Below the pieces are notes generated by a model. It searched no databases and had not been told where the DNA came from. It was given only the letters and a program-made list of their open reading frames with translations. A stretch of DNA of 64,000 nucleotides from Chondrosia reniformis (taxonomy: Eukaryota; Porifera; Demospongiae; Chondrillida; Chondrillidae), in assembly GCA_947172415.1 (NCBI GenBank), contig OX359189.1:642501-706500 (forward strand), written 5' to 3'. Below are positions 10,905 to 27,839 of this stretch, piece by piece (the stretch's first letter is position 1; the number at the start of each line of letters is the position of its first letter). Both the position numbers and the translations under genes were made by a program.

Positions 10905-11045
10905 ATCTTCAGTCTGCTGCACAACTTCACATCTTCCACACCTAATTGACGTCCTATATCTATCTCTTGTATGTATATTGATAACAAAGGAACAATAATT
11001 GGAAATAATCATTCACCAATGATTTAACAATATGACAAAAATTAT

Positions 11046-11790
11046 TTAATATCCATATTTGGCAAGTTCTGTCTGAATGTTGGCTGTCTGCCGGCTAGTA
11101 TTCTCAGCTGCCTTTCTCCTCAGCGCCTAAACATTTTAAAGTATTACATCTGATTCACAAGTTTGCATTAGTTACAAATACGTTTGACATAAACACATCC
11201 AGTGGCTAGTGGTTACCCCAAATTTCTTTTGAACACAAAATAGACAAATGAGATTGTGTAGACAGTTATGTATCACTGATGTGGTAATATGCATTAGATG
11301 GGTTGGGATGGACTTGAAGAACTCACCAGTAACTTTTTCTTGCGCTCGTAGTAGACCTCAGATTTTGCTTTCCTCTTTTGCTCAAGTGTAGAAAGAATAT
11401 CCTAAAACAAGGAGAAATAACATCACCTCTTATTTCCATAAAATGGCTACCAACAGGTCTGGAAATGGAGATCACTAATATCACAATAATGTCCGCAAGC
11501 AGGTGACCATGGTGACATTAGGAGAGCCCACCAAAGTGAATAGAGCCGCAGGTGCTGTTACGAGGGGATAGCACAGTCTCACCAAAGGGAACGATGAGTC
11601 TGAGACTCTTGAGCCTCGTAAAGTTAGTACTTAAAGGTCAAAGGTCACTAACAGGGGTTCCCCTTAAAGTGGCGGGCTAAAGTAGCATGATATGGGTCAA
11701 ATGTGTACAGTCACTGAGTGGAGCTGAGCCAAAAGTTGAACTAACAAAATGTAGAAAGACGTTTTAGATATCAGCTCTCTCTCCCTCTCC

Positions 11791-11821
<31 letters not shown>

Positions 11822-12465
11822 AACCTTATATTTCCAGCCAACTTCATGTGAAAGGCGACCAAGAACACAGTATTTTCTTCCAGGTTTCAATTTCAACACT
11901 CTCAGAGCCGAGGGGACAACCATTCTCTTCTGCTTGTCGTACGGAGGGGGCATACCTTCATACAGTTTGAGTCTCTTCAGTGCCTCCATTCCCCTCTTGG
12001 TCTTATGAGGTACCATCCCTCGGATGGTGTGGTAGAGGATGCGAGACGGAGCTCTGAAATGATAAGGTCCTCTGGCTGGGTTGACATTGCATCTCAATCT
12101 TAAGTATTTCAAGTATTTCACTACAGAAACAGATAATAGTCCTCGTTACACTAGACTTTAATAAAGGTAAATTCAATAAACTTACATTTATTTCTGTAAA
12201 AGCTACCACTCATATTAAGTTCCTCACATCGTACTATTACTATTCTCTGACCTGCACGGACCGCAATAAAATGGATCTATTACGCACCTCCAGGAACACG
12301 CGCTTGGAAACTTACCACTTAATATTGCCTTTGCTACAATGGAGGATAATCGCCCTAATAAGTGGCCTCGCGCGTCAATCAGGATTTGCTGCAAGTAAAA
12401 ATTGAGATCGTTGTTTACATGCACTCATGCCGTCTCCTGAGTAAAATTACCTTCTCAAACCCCAT
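11046..12465 (-). CDS. RPL13A: large ribosomal subunit protein uL13 (RPL13A)
   Basis: Six exons on the minus strand: 12451-12465, 12316-12388, 12186-12251, 11825-12120, 11327-11401, 11046-11126. They encode 201 aa (human 203). The first exon holds only MGFEK. Hallmarks are [85 protein letters not shown] and a basic C-terminal helix. The protein binds 28S rRNA in the 60S subunit; in vertebrates it also acts in the GAIT translation-silencing complex. The fourth intron (11402-11824) is the longest and carries a pyrimidine/CA-rich run at 11772-11820. Vertebrate RPL13A introns host C/D snoRNAs, but I saw no convincing boxes here. Confidence 0.95.
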
Positions 12466-12545
12466 TTTCTTCGAGCACACGTGTTCGGATTCGCAGAGCT
12501 ACAAAATTTTTACTGCGCATGCTCGGAATCGCATGATGACAGAAA
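12466..12545. promoter_or_regulatory. bidirectional promoter, RPL13A / Ashwin
   Basis: Eighty bases separate the divergent start codons. The interval includes CACGTG at 12478-12483 (an E-box) and CGCATGC. The pairing ties a ribosomal protein gene to a tRNA-ligase-complex gene. No TATA box is visible. Confidence 0.55.
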
Positions 12546-13199
12546 ATGGCTACCCAAACTTCTGGAAACACACAACGAAGAAAACTATTAATCAAGGGGA
12601 AAGGTCCGAAAGAGCTAGAACCTCATATAATGCAAGAATCTGAAACTCCATCTCTGGAGAAGCTAGATTGTTTGCAACCCGAATTGCTGTCGGACAAGAA
12701 ACTCACGGAGTTGCTGCAGAACCATCGCGTTCCTTGCAAGGACGTCACGCATAGAAATGATCTCTTAAAGCTTTTCAATGAACACGTTCGGCCTAAACCG
12801 CAGCGATTAAAGCGAAAAAGAAATACTAGCATCCCTAAAGTCACTGTTATGTCGAAGATAAACAATTTAGACGAGTGGAAGGCAATGGAAGCGGAAGGTA
12901 TGGAGCTTGACGTAGAGTGTATCACAAAGTTACCTGCCAAGAGACCTCACGAAGGAGTACAACAAGACTGCGTAGCCAAGAAGCTCTCAAAGGACAGAAG
13001 CAATCTACTGAGACAGGTTGACCCTGATGTGCTACCTGTCAAGAGGGACCCTGTGGAGACTGATATTGCTAGAGAGGGAACGCACCCAAAGAGGCATAGA
13101 CAGGCTACTCCTCCTAGTTGCCATGACAACCTGTCTACAGCTAAAAGTGATGCAGCTGCTAAGCAACCATTTGTAGCAACTCCAATACGGTGGCCATAA
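12546..13199 (+). CDS. C2orf49: Ashwin homologue (tRNA-splicing ligase complex subunit)
   Basis: Single-exon gene, 217 aa (human Ashwin 232). The conserved N-terminal block reads LQPELLSDKKLTELLQNH then VTHRNDLLKLFNEHVRPKPQ, matching the Ashwin pattern of HPELLS..L leading to LYVQHAIPLPQR. The middle is basic and low-complexity (LKRKRNTS, KRPHEG, HPKRHRQ), and the protein ends ATPIRWP, comparable to the Ashwin terminus VTWP. In vertebrates Ashwin associates with RTCB, DDX1, FAM98 and RTRAF in the complex that ligates tRNA exons and XBP1 mRNA. Identity rests on the two conserved ends. Confidence 0.7.
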   Translation: MATQTSGNTQRRKLLIKGKGPKELEPHIMQESETPSLEKLDCLQPELLSDKKLTELLQNHRVPCKDVTHRNDLLKLFNEHVRPKPQRLKRKRNTSIPKVTVMSKINNLDEWKAMEAEGMELDVECITKLPAKRPHEGVQQDCVAKKLSKDRSNLLRQVDPDVLPVKRDPVETDIAREGTHPKRHRQATPPSCHDNLSTAKSDAAAKQPFVATPIRWP

Positions 13200-13535
13200 C
13201 CCTACAACTTGTACATACATGTACCATTCTTGATTTAATGATAAATTGTTTTTACTTTTTTTAAAAACTTTTTCTGCTGTGTGTTGTACGACTGAGAGCA
13301 TTATTGTTTTGAGTGAAGTAAGTGTTGGCCATTAATTTATGTCAATATCCTGTAACCAACAGTTACTCTGTTGGCATGATAGCTGCACAGGTTAGAAGTA
13401 GGGTGAATGTAAACTAAATTAGCGACCCCTGAACATTTTAGCATTCACTGACTCAGCTAATATGGACCTCTGCTGTTCATGTCGTCAGCTGACTTGTTCA
13501 CGTGACAGTTTTGTATGGCCGAACATTGCTGCAGA
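13200..13535. other. intergenic region between Ashwin and the GH31 gene
   Basis: It holds the Ashwin 3' UTR (no clear AATAAA; a run of T at 13251-13270) and the GH31 promoter and 5' UTR. An in-frame upstream ATG at 13515 precedes the preferred GH31 start at 13536. I see nothing else. Confidence 0.5.
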
Positions 13536-19542
<6,007 letters not shown>

Positions 19543-20157
19543 AGCCATCAACACTCCAATTTGCTAAAAGAATTTGTTATTTTGAAACTTGATATTTTCT
19601 ACCGCTTGAATGTAAATAAAGTGTTATGTATCAGAATGTTTTGTTGCTAGGCAACCAAATCAAACATTAAAGACAGTTTGTGCTTATATATTTAATATAG
19701 ATATATCATGCCTGAATAAAATAATAAAATATTGTACTTGCCTTCCACAGTACAAAAACATACAATTAATAGAAAATTGATAATAAACTGTAAAATATAA
19801 TTTTGGTTTATATTGGTTCATGAGCAAGAACAAGATGGCTGACCCAATGTGGGGTGAGGGCTGGTCACTCAAACCTTCAAGAGATCCTACATAGTTAATG
19901 TGCAAAATTTCAAAAATGTTCAAATTACAAATGATAAAATGTATAGAAAAATGTATCTTGAAACAAGTAATTTGAGTTTAAAAACTTGAGGCTGTTACCC
20001 CAGCACTCAAATGACTTGGCCAATTTGTTAGGAATATCCTGTATCTTAGTGATTTGAATATCCTCAAAAGTATAACAAATGACAGAAGAATGGAAACAAA
20101 GCTAATTTAAGCTTCTCAAATGTTACCAGCTTTGATTATTGTCATTTGATTATGGAT

Positions 20158-23100
20158 TTACCCCACCCACTGAGGTTGTACTGTAAATACTACATAAATA
20201 GGTTCAGAGGCTGTCTGTATTGTTGCCATGGCAATGTTGTTATTGTATGCCTGTACCTCTATGCAATCTTCAACTTTGATGTGGGCACTGTTTTGGTAGG
20301 AGGATCCGCTTTGGAGAGCGTCCATGTGGTGCATGTAGACAAGCGTGACTCCAGTGCCTCCTCGAGCCAGCTCCTTTAGAAATTTAGATCTCTTTTGTTT
20401 TCCAACCTGCTTCACTACATAGAGTATCTTCACAATGCCTTTACTACAAGTGAGAAGAGGAAGAACTTTACTAACAGGGACGAGGAAGAAGAGAAACATG
20501 TAATTCCTTTACAAACAGAAGAGATTCAAACTTGTTAATGTAGTAGACAGACATACCATATTTGGATATTGTCTCTTCTCTCCTTATTTGAGGTCCAGAG
20601 AGCTATTCTGTCACCCTTCTTTCTCCTTGATACAACTAAAGTGATTGACATTTGATATTCATTATTCACTTCTCCTATATACATACTTATACAATGAGCT
20701 GTATGTATGCGAGGTGATAATCAAACCACAAGTAATGACAGACAAAAATTGTAAAGGGGGGAAAACACAAACTATGTAATTGCTGGGAATTCAACCCAAG
20801 ACAGCTGGTTATGACCACCAGCGTTCTGCCACTGAGCTACAATTGCCACAGTAACGCTCCCTTCAAGCCTCCCTCTTATACTAACTACACATAGTAATTA
20901 GTCTATATTCACACTAATTAGTGGTGCTTCTCTTGATCAGGACTAGCTGATAATCACAAATGTATACCCATACCTTGTATTGTACGTATAAGGTTTTACT
21001 TGACCAAATTGAAAGTGCTTCCTTATATGGTGAACATGCATGTGATAGAAATGTGATTGGCAGAATACAATAAATCTTGGCAACAGCTGGGCAGAGCTTA
21101 ATACAATTAGTAAATGCAAGTGTTGCAATTATATGCAGCCATAGAAGTGGATCAGCTGACCTGCTCCACAGATTTGATTGGGCTTCTCAAACTGATCTCC
21201 AATTAAGGATAACAGCTGGGGAGGGGAGAGAGTGATCAAATACAGATAGAATGAATCATTATATGTATATTACATAGACTGAACTAGACAAAAATACATC
21301 AAATAAATTTATATGATCATTTCTTCAGTACATGCCCACTACTAGTTGATATACGTAGATTACATTTCAACAGAAATAAAAGAACTTGAAATTCACACCA
21401 ATCTTGTACAACATGATAGAACGATGTGACATACACCTGACAGTTATAAGCTACTGTATTTAAGAGACTATAACTTACAATTTCTAACCAAATTTTGTTG
21501 AGTAACTCTGGTTGATTTTTTATGGTTAACACCCATTTTCCTCCTTGTGAATTACTAGGGTCTTCCCACATTGGTCGTATACCACTCTGTAAAATATAAA
21601 TGAACACAATGAACAGTGAACCAAGTCATTTAGCCCAATTAGACACACACTAACACACTTATAACAGGTAAACCCTATTTTATTAATCAACTTGGGGCAA
21701 GTCCAAACAGTGTCAGAGTAATAACATGCCTATAATAATGTCCGGACCAAGTGACTCAAATACTCAGTCTTGTCCGGATGTACTAGACCTCTGGAGAAGG
21801 GTGCATATATATCTTATATACCTTGAAGAAGTGAAGGTTTGAACTGTTTGTTAATTCAGCTGGAGATAGAATATGATTGTAGAGAGACCAAAATCTTTCA
21901 ACAGTGTTCACTGTGATCACTTGTTGAACGTGTGAAATGTAGTTGCTGAAGTGGCCCTTTGGTCTCCCTTCCTGACTATCATAGAAGAGGGTCCTATATA
22001 TACAGAGCAGAGTGAATTTATACACATACATGTACATGGAAATACATTGTAAAAGACACCAGAATTATGGGATGGTTAGTTCAACCATTTATGTAAGTTA
22101 TTCCCATTATGGTAATTTGAAACCATTTAGAACTTCAACTATATCGTACATGGTCAAATCAAAGTCATTTCAAAATTTCCCACAAACTCTGTTAGGTATT
22201 CAAATTGACAGGTCAACTCTGACTGGACCAATATGATCAGACTTGGAGCTATATGACATCACTAATGAAAGTACTTAAGTGGGTACTGGTCATTAATTAA
22301 TGTGTATGAACAGGATACAAAATCACACAAAGTGTGTCCCTTTCATTGAAAGAATTTACACCAATCAGCAAATAGGACATCTGAGCAGAATGTTTTGCTA
22401 AATTAGGAATCCTTAGATCAGAGGGTTTGGTATGAACCCATTTTGGTTGCTATGAACTAATTTTGGTTGCTATGAACTCATATATGTAGAAACAGGTGTC
22501 TCATACACAGATCACCCCATCATGTGACCCACCTGTTGAGTGGTAGGATGTAAGTACATAAATGGTATTGTTGAATGAAAGTGATACAAGTGTACACAAA
22601 TTTAGATACCAACAGCGGCACTATTCCCACCACACTAAAAGCTGTGGGTACAAGAGACTGGATTGAGTTCACACCTGTTACACAACCGATAACTAAAAAC
22701 AAATTGCTGATATGTACATTAACAAGAAGGTCTCATAACTGCCTTCCCCTTCTCAACTGTCTGTTAATCAAGGATTGCAGTTTTGGTATAGTAAATCTTC
22801 ATCTTTAAAAGGATACATCTTAGAGGTACAGTTTGGCAAGGGGTTTGTAAGACATTTTGACCCTGAGGGTCTTCTTCAGCAACTGACTTGAAATGTCTAA
22901 CAAAACACTTACCAAACTGCATCTCTGTATCTTAAGCCAATAAGATGCAGTTGGATGTAATCTTTTGCTTACCACTCATGCTGCAAGGTTAATACTTCAG
23001 CTTGACTTTCTATCTCTTCAGGTTCTTCCACATCTTCGTTTGCTGAGTTGGCCACCTCCTTATCGTCAGATTCACTGCCAGCATTGAGGTTTCTTGCCAA

Positions 23101-26100
23101 AGTGTTCACACAAATTTGATCAAAATGCTTCTGTGGTAAGAAGTCCAGTGGAGTGCAGAGACTACTCGTTGGAACTGAGGAGATTCCACTGTCGGTTAAT
23201 GAACTAGGTAACTGAATGAAGAGCTTGTCAGACATTTCTGTGGAACTGTCGTCGCTACAGTCAGCAAAACTGCTCTCTGTTCCTTTTTGTTCTGGAGTTG
23301 TACTGCGATACTCATCCATGGATTCGGTGAATCCTGACTCACTGTGCCCAGATGAGTCATTTTCCCCTTCTGAATCACAAATGTATAATTTGGAATTGGT
23401 ACGAGACTGTAGAGGTGATGATGGAGGAGTGGCAAAGCAAGATAGATTATCCTCCTCCTCCTCCTCCTCCAAACAGATGATGTTATTATGAGAAGCTATG
23501 TCACTGGAAGGGAAGTTTAAAGATGAAGTACAATTAAACTTATGGGCATGCATATGCAAGTAGTAAACAGACACATGTGACAGGATTTTACCCTTACACA
23601 TATCTCCATATACATAAGTGAAGCAAAAAGTCATGAATCCTATTAATCCATATAACAATATTCATAACAATAAAACTTACTTATAACAGTCCAAGAATAC
23701 ATCTTCATCCAATGCAGTGTTGGGCACCTATAATGATATTCATAGCAGTTCATCAGGGTTGATTACATAATGTGGTAAGTTTTCAATTTCTGTTATGTAC
23801 ATACCCTCTTTTGTTTACCAACTGATCTATTCTGCCGTAGGTCTACTAAAAACTAGGGCAAGAGGAATTCTATTTTCAACAAGCAAATCTAACTAAGTAT
23901 GTACATATATGCGAGGTCAAAGGACAAAGGGGCAGACATATTGAATGACCAGTTCTCCTATCATAATCAGAGGGGAATAAGTCGGTTCAGAGGAGCACTG
24001 AAAGACACCCATCAGACAGTTCCTGCTATTGATACTAATAGAGTTAGTCTACAATGTTATGCCTTGATTGGCATGCACCTACCAGCACAGGGCAGCATGA
24101 AAGTGGATTACCCCAACCAACACGTAAAACCACACCTGCGTACCTCAGGCAAAGGTTGTTCCTCAGTGGTGTTCCCATCAACTGCTTCAGTTCTGTCTTC
24201 TGTAACTCCAGTAGTGTTTTCTTTAACCCTCTCAGAAGGCGGAGATTTCTATATTAAACGTACATTGAAGAATGTGAAAGTGAAATTTATTACTTCTACA
24301 GAGGTTTAGAGAGGAGTGTAAAGAAACTGAGAATATTGCAGCTTCAATGACACCTCCAAATAGAGAGTACATGCATATTTGCAATCACATGATCACCCAA
24401 ACAGGAAGTTTGTACATGTTAGTTTCTTTGTTATTTGGTTGCCATGGAAATCATATTGAAAAGGCTGTCCTTTTGTAAACAAAGTTTGTCACATGCTTCG
24501 AAGAACACATTTTTCTGTAAAGTTTCCTTTAATGTGTACATTATTTCGTTAGAGAACATTCAAATTCCTAGAACTGAATTGAACTAAAGGAAGCCTAATA
24601 CTTAAGGCCTTATTTAACCTCTACTTTATCCTGTACCTATAGCTCTATCATAACAATACAAGGAAATCTTCCCTATCCATCTACGTATTAAATGACTGGG
24701 AGGCAATCACTGGCTGCCATTCAATAGGACTTTGGTCCCCCAGCCGAGATGAGACCTGGCCACTTGGCTGGTAGGCTTACTATTTTCCAGTGATTATCTA
24801 TTTATTCATCATAGCCCTTGCATGGACTTAACTTCCACATTTCGTATGTATAATATATAGCTAATCCAATGGTAGCTGTATAATATATAGCCAATCCAAT
24901 GGTAGCTGTATAATATATAGCCAATCCAATGGTAGCTGTATAATATATAGCTAATCCAATGGTAGCTGTATAATATATAGCTAATCCAATGGTAGCTGTA
25001 TAATATATAGCTAATCCAATGGTAGCTGTATAATATATAGCCAATCCAATGGTAGCTGTATAATATATAGCCAATCCAATGGTAGCTGTATAATATATAG
25101 CCAATCCAATGGTAGCTGTATAATATATAGCCAATCCAATGGTAGCTGTATAATATATAGCTAATCCAATGGTAGCTGTATAATATTAAAGAGACAGCTA
25201 ACATACCAATATTTAGAGGGCTTCAATAATGTTATCGATCTTGTAGTATAACATATACCTTTGGAGTCACTCAAAGACAACTCCAAAAGAAGAGAAGTAT
25301 ACAGTTAAAATAATAGGCTAAGGAAATTCTTTACTGGAAAGTCTAGACACCTTGAATGTCATGCATTACAGGTGCACATTCTGTCCATCTGTTCAAGTGT
25401 AACAAGTTTTGACCTAAATATTTACAACAATAGAATCAAAGATTGTTTATCAAATAAGTTGACCTCTTGAAGCTAGAATGATCACAAAAGAAAACAGAAA
25501 TCCATCTGTGTATGTGTCTATGGGTATGGGAATGGGAATGGGAATGGGAATGGGAATGGGAATGGGAATGGGAATGGGTATGGGAATGGGTATGGGAATG
25601 GGTATGGGTATGGAAAACAATTATTATTCAGCTGATGAAGTCTACAGACCGAAATGTCCTGAATTAAGTTAACTGTTTTCATGCTGTTACAGAAAGCTCA
25701 ATAACATACAAACAACGTAGCAATGAACCTTTATACAATCATCTATGTATGTGTCTACATCAAAGTTGCTATCTCTGGTGACTTTTTTGAAAGCAAATTT
25801 GTTTGGAAACTTGACCAACTCACTGAGACAAGCCCTGGTTGTAAATTTTCACAACATTATCAAACACATACCATAAAGCAATTTGTCACCTAACACAGTC
25901 TATAGGGTAGTTAACACTTCATTGAGTGATAAATTAATACAAAGTAGGTATTCTTAAAATGTTCATAAATCAACAGTACCACTCCTAAGTGAGAAGTACA
26001 TACCAAAAGTGAGGACTTCTCAATTTCAACACAGCTGCATTTACAAAAATTCTACATAACCTGTACTCTAAATTGAACACTCATCTGTAGCTAAGCAATA

Positions 26101-27527
26101 AAAGGTGATAACCATCCAAAGAAACAGGCAACAACAGACAAATATGTAGGTATAAAAGTTGATTACTCTGTCCCATGTGCCTGACATGCTAATAGACACA
26201 AAGGAGATCAATTTATCAATTTTACACAAATTTATAATTATTATGAACACAGTATAAGTAATCGAATTTGTTCAGGGAATTGAATCCACATCCTGTTCTT
26301 GTCTATTTCTAATTAGCCGAGGTGGGGATCAGATGAAAGGATTCAGTTTAAAGAAGAACTGAAAAGGACAAGACAGAGACACTAGGAAGGACAAGCTACA
26401 GACAGAGGCAAATTCCAGTTAGCAAGAACAACTAATTTTTAATAGCCCCTGAAAGTGTGGTTATTAAAAAAGCTGTTAATATTAACACTTACAAGGAAAA
26501 CACTGTACCAAGTTATCAGCTGGGAAAACCATTTCCTGGCAACCTCAGACACAAATTGTAAAAAGGGCAATCATATTGTTTTATAGGTATTCTTGTATTA
26601 CTTACATATAGCTATTTACATGTAAAAATCTAGTGCCAAAAAATCCTTATCCAAGTGTCTGATAGCTATGCATAACTAAACAGTAGAGATGTGTGCAAGA
26701 AATACCGTCTTCTTCTTTTTCGGTTTTGTCTTCTTTGAATTATGTTTGTTCCTAAAATGAAATCACAGAGGAGCATTTAACTACACAAAACGACAGAGTG
26801 GCAGCTAGTAAATGTATAAATGATTAATTTAACTGTTGATACGAAATCTTATTTACATCATTGGGAACCAAATAGTTTAGGAGGCCCTAGACACTAAGAC
26901 CGCACTTATAATTAGAGACCCAAATGGCCTCTACTGCAATTACGCCTGGAGCCCAACGACGCAGAAGAATACTTAACGGCCTGCGCATATCTTCTGTAAA
27001 ATGCGCATATTTTTTATACATAAACCGCTTGCCATTGTTACTAATTTAAAGCTCCTAGCTGCAGGCAGTATACATACACTAAATAAACTTGCTATAAAAT
27101 GTTAATTCCACTTTAATTCGCTTTCGATGAGAATTATAAAAACTTTCTGAAAGGCCAAAAAATCCGAATTAGAATACCGTTATTTTTACGCATCATCTCG
27201 AATTTATAAGTACTGCAGCAGAAAAATAATTAACCACTTCAAAATTCTGCTTCATTTAAAATATAACGATAAAGTTCTAGCTACTCACACGGCGAAGCTG
27301 CTGAGTCGCGTGACATACATTTACAAATATTCTTACTTTTTGCTGGCTTTTCTTGTAGACACTTCAGGGCTCTTCTTTTTAGGATCTTCGATTTCTAAAC
27401 GTCCAGCATTTAGTCCGAGAAATCCTTTAATCATCTGAAGCGCACCTCTCTCTTTCTTTTCCGTAGAGTCGGCTACGGCGCTGGTTGCCGTCGGACCGTT
27501 CTTAGTAAATTTAAACATTCCAAACAT
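20158..27527 (-). CDS. EIF4E2: eIF4E class II (4EHP/eIF4E2-like) cap-binding protein with long N-terminal extension
   Basis: Eleven exons: 27337-27527, 26706-26751, 24144-24248, 23805-23852, 23681-23727, 22973-23503, 21822-21993, 21479-21586, 21161-21215, 20557-20635, 20158-20443; phases close to 555 aa. The cap-binding core starts at QHEWTLFYDSQEG and includes NTVERFWSLYNHI (the 4E-BP/eIF4G-contact Trp), SGIRPMWEDPSNSQGGKW (cap-stacking Trp plus Glu), ICGAVVSRRKKGDRIALW and a C-terminal MHHMDALQSG. The residue equivalent to Trp56 of mammalian eIF4E aligns as Tyr, as in 4EHP (class II). About 320 residues precede the core, starting MFGMFKFTKNGP: a lysine-rich block, then a Ser/Glu/Asp-rich acidic stretch with a poly-Glu run. 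4EHP represses translation by binding caps without recruiting eIF4G. The core is secure; joining of the 5' exons is by phase and splice sites only, and they could be a separate gene. Confidence 0.75.
20710..20850 (-). mobile_element. tRNA-derived SINE fragment, copy 2
   Basis: The minus strand reads TGTAGCTCAGTGGCAGAACG (A box region), then a stem CTGGT..ACCAG, then GGGTTGAATTCCC (B box). The 3' part contains TAATCAAACCACAAGT on the plus strand, which recurs at 16674, 19176 and 62273. It lies in an intron of the eIF4E2-like gene (20636-21160). Confidence 0.55.
22813..22932. mobile_element. foldback (MITE-like) element
   Basis: The two arms are imperfect inverted copies: AGAGGTACAGTTTGGCAAGG at about 22822 against the complement of ACCAAACTGCATCTCTGTAT at about 22912. 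The centre carries GGTCTTCTTCAGCAA, shared with the foldback at 63312-63457 and with fragments near 25635 and 43690. It lies in an intron. Confidence 0.6.
24840..25190. repeat. 30-bp tandem repeat, about 11 copies
   Basis: The unit is TATATAGCTAATCCAATGGTAGCTGTATAA, with a C/T polymorphism at GCTAAT/GCCAAT. It is intronic in the eIF4E2-like gene. The unit length is a multiple of three, so the open frames on the minus strand are artefacts. Confidence 0.95.
25518..25617. repeat. GGGAAT hexanucleotide microsatellite
   Basis: About 16 hexamers GGGAAT/GGGTAT. Immediately downstream, at 25630-25665, is a copy of the dispersed word GATGAAGTCTACAGACCGAAATG, whose complement lies at about 43680-43705. 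Confidence 0.9.
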
Positions 27528-27839
27528 TTAGCTTAGGCTCCGTTAGAGAAGATTGGAAGGAGGTGGAAGATGGAGTGAGATCTTTACCACTCTGAGTAAA
27601 GAAGCCTGCCCTGTACCTTATGCCTGTACACTCTAGCTGGCGCTAGTAAACAAAGCACGGGATTTTTAACGTCTTTGTTTCTTTGTGCGTAAGTAAATTC
27701 ATAAGAAACGTGATATAGGTCACGCTATGAAAACACATGATAATCACAGCTGGGAACGGAAATGCGTTAGTAAACGTTTTCGTATTTGCGTTTCAGAAAG
27801 ACCAACCCCCACGCCGCAGAGCGCAGCCTCCTGCAAGAG
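27528..27839. promoter_or_regulatory. divergent promoter region, eIF4E2-like / CNK
   Basis: About 310 bases separate the outermost start codons of the two divergent genes. A pyrimidine-rich TTTGCGTTTCAG at 27785-27796 looks like a 3' splice site, so CNK may have an upstream untranslated or coding exon in this interval. Confidence 0.4.

Noticed and set aside
11127-11824. Intronic snoRNAs in RPL13A
   Set aside because: Vertebrate hosts carry U32-U35 here, but I found no RTGATGA..CTGA pair with flanking stem on the minus strand in either long intron.
22520-22702. Candidate exon reading YILPLNR upstream of the eIF4E2-like core
   Set aside because: Phase would fit, but direct joining of 22973 to 21993 recreates the family motif HEW-TLFYDS and is preferred.
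24802-25204. Repetitive hydrophobic ORFs on the minus strand
   Set aside because: Artefact of a 30-bp intronic repeat.
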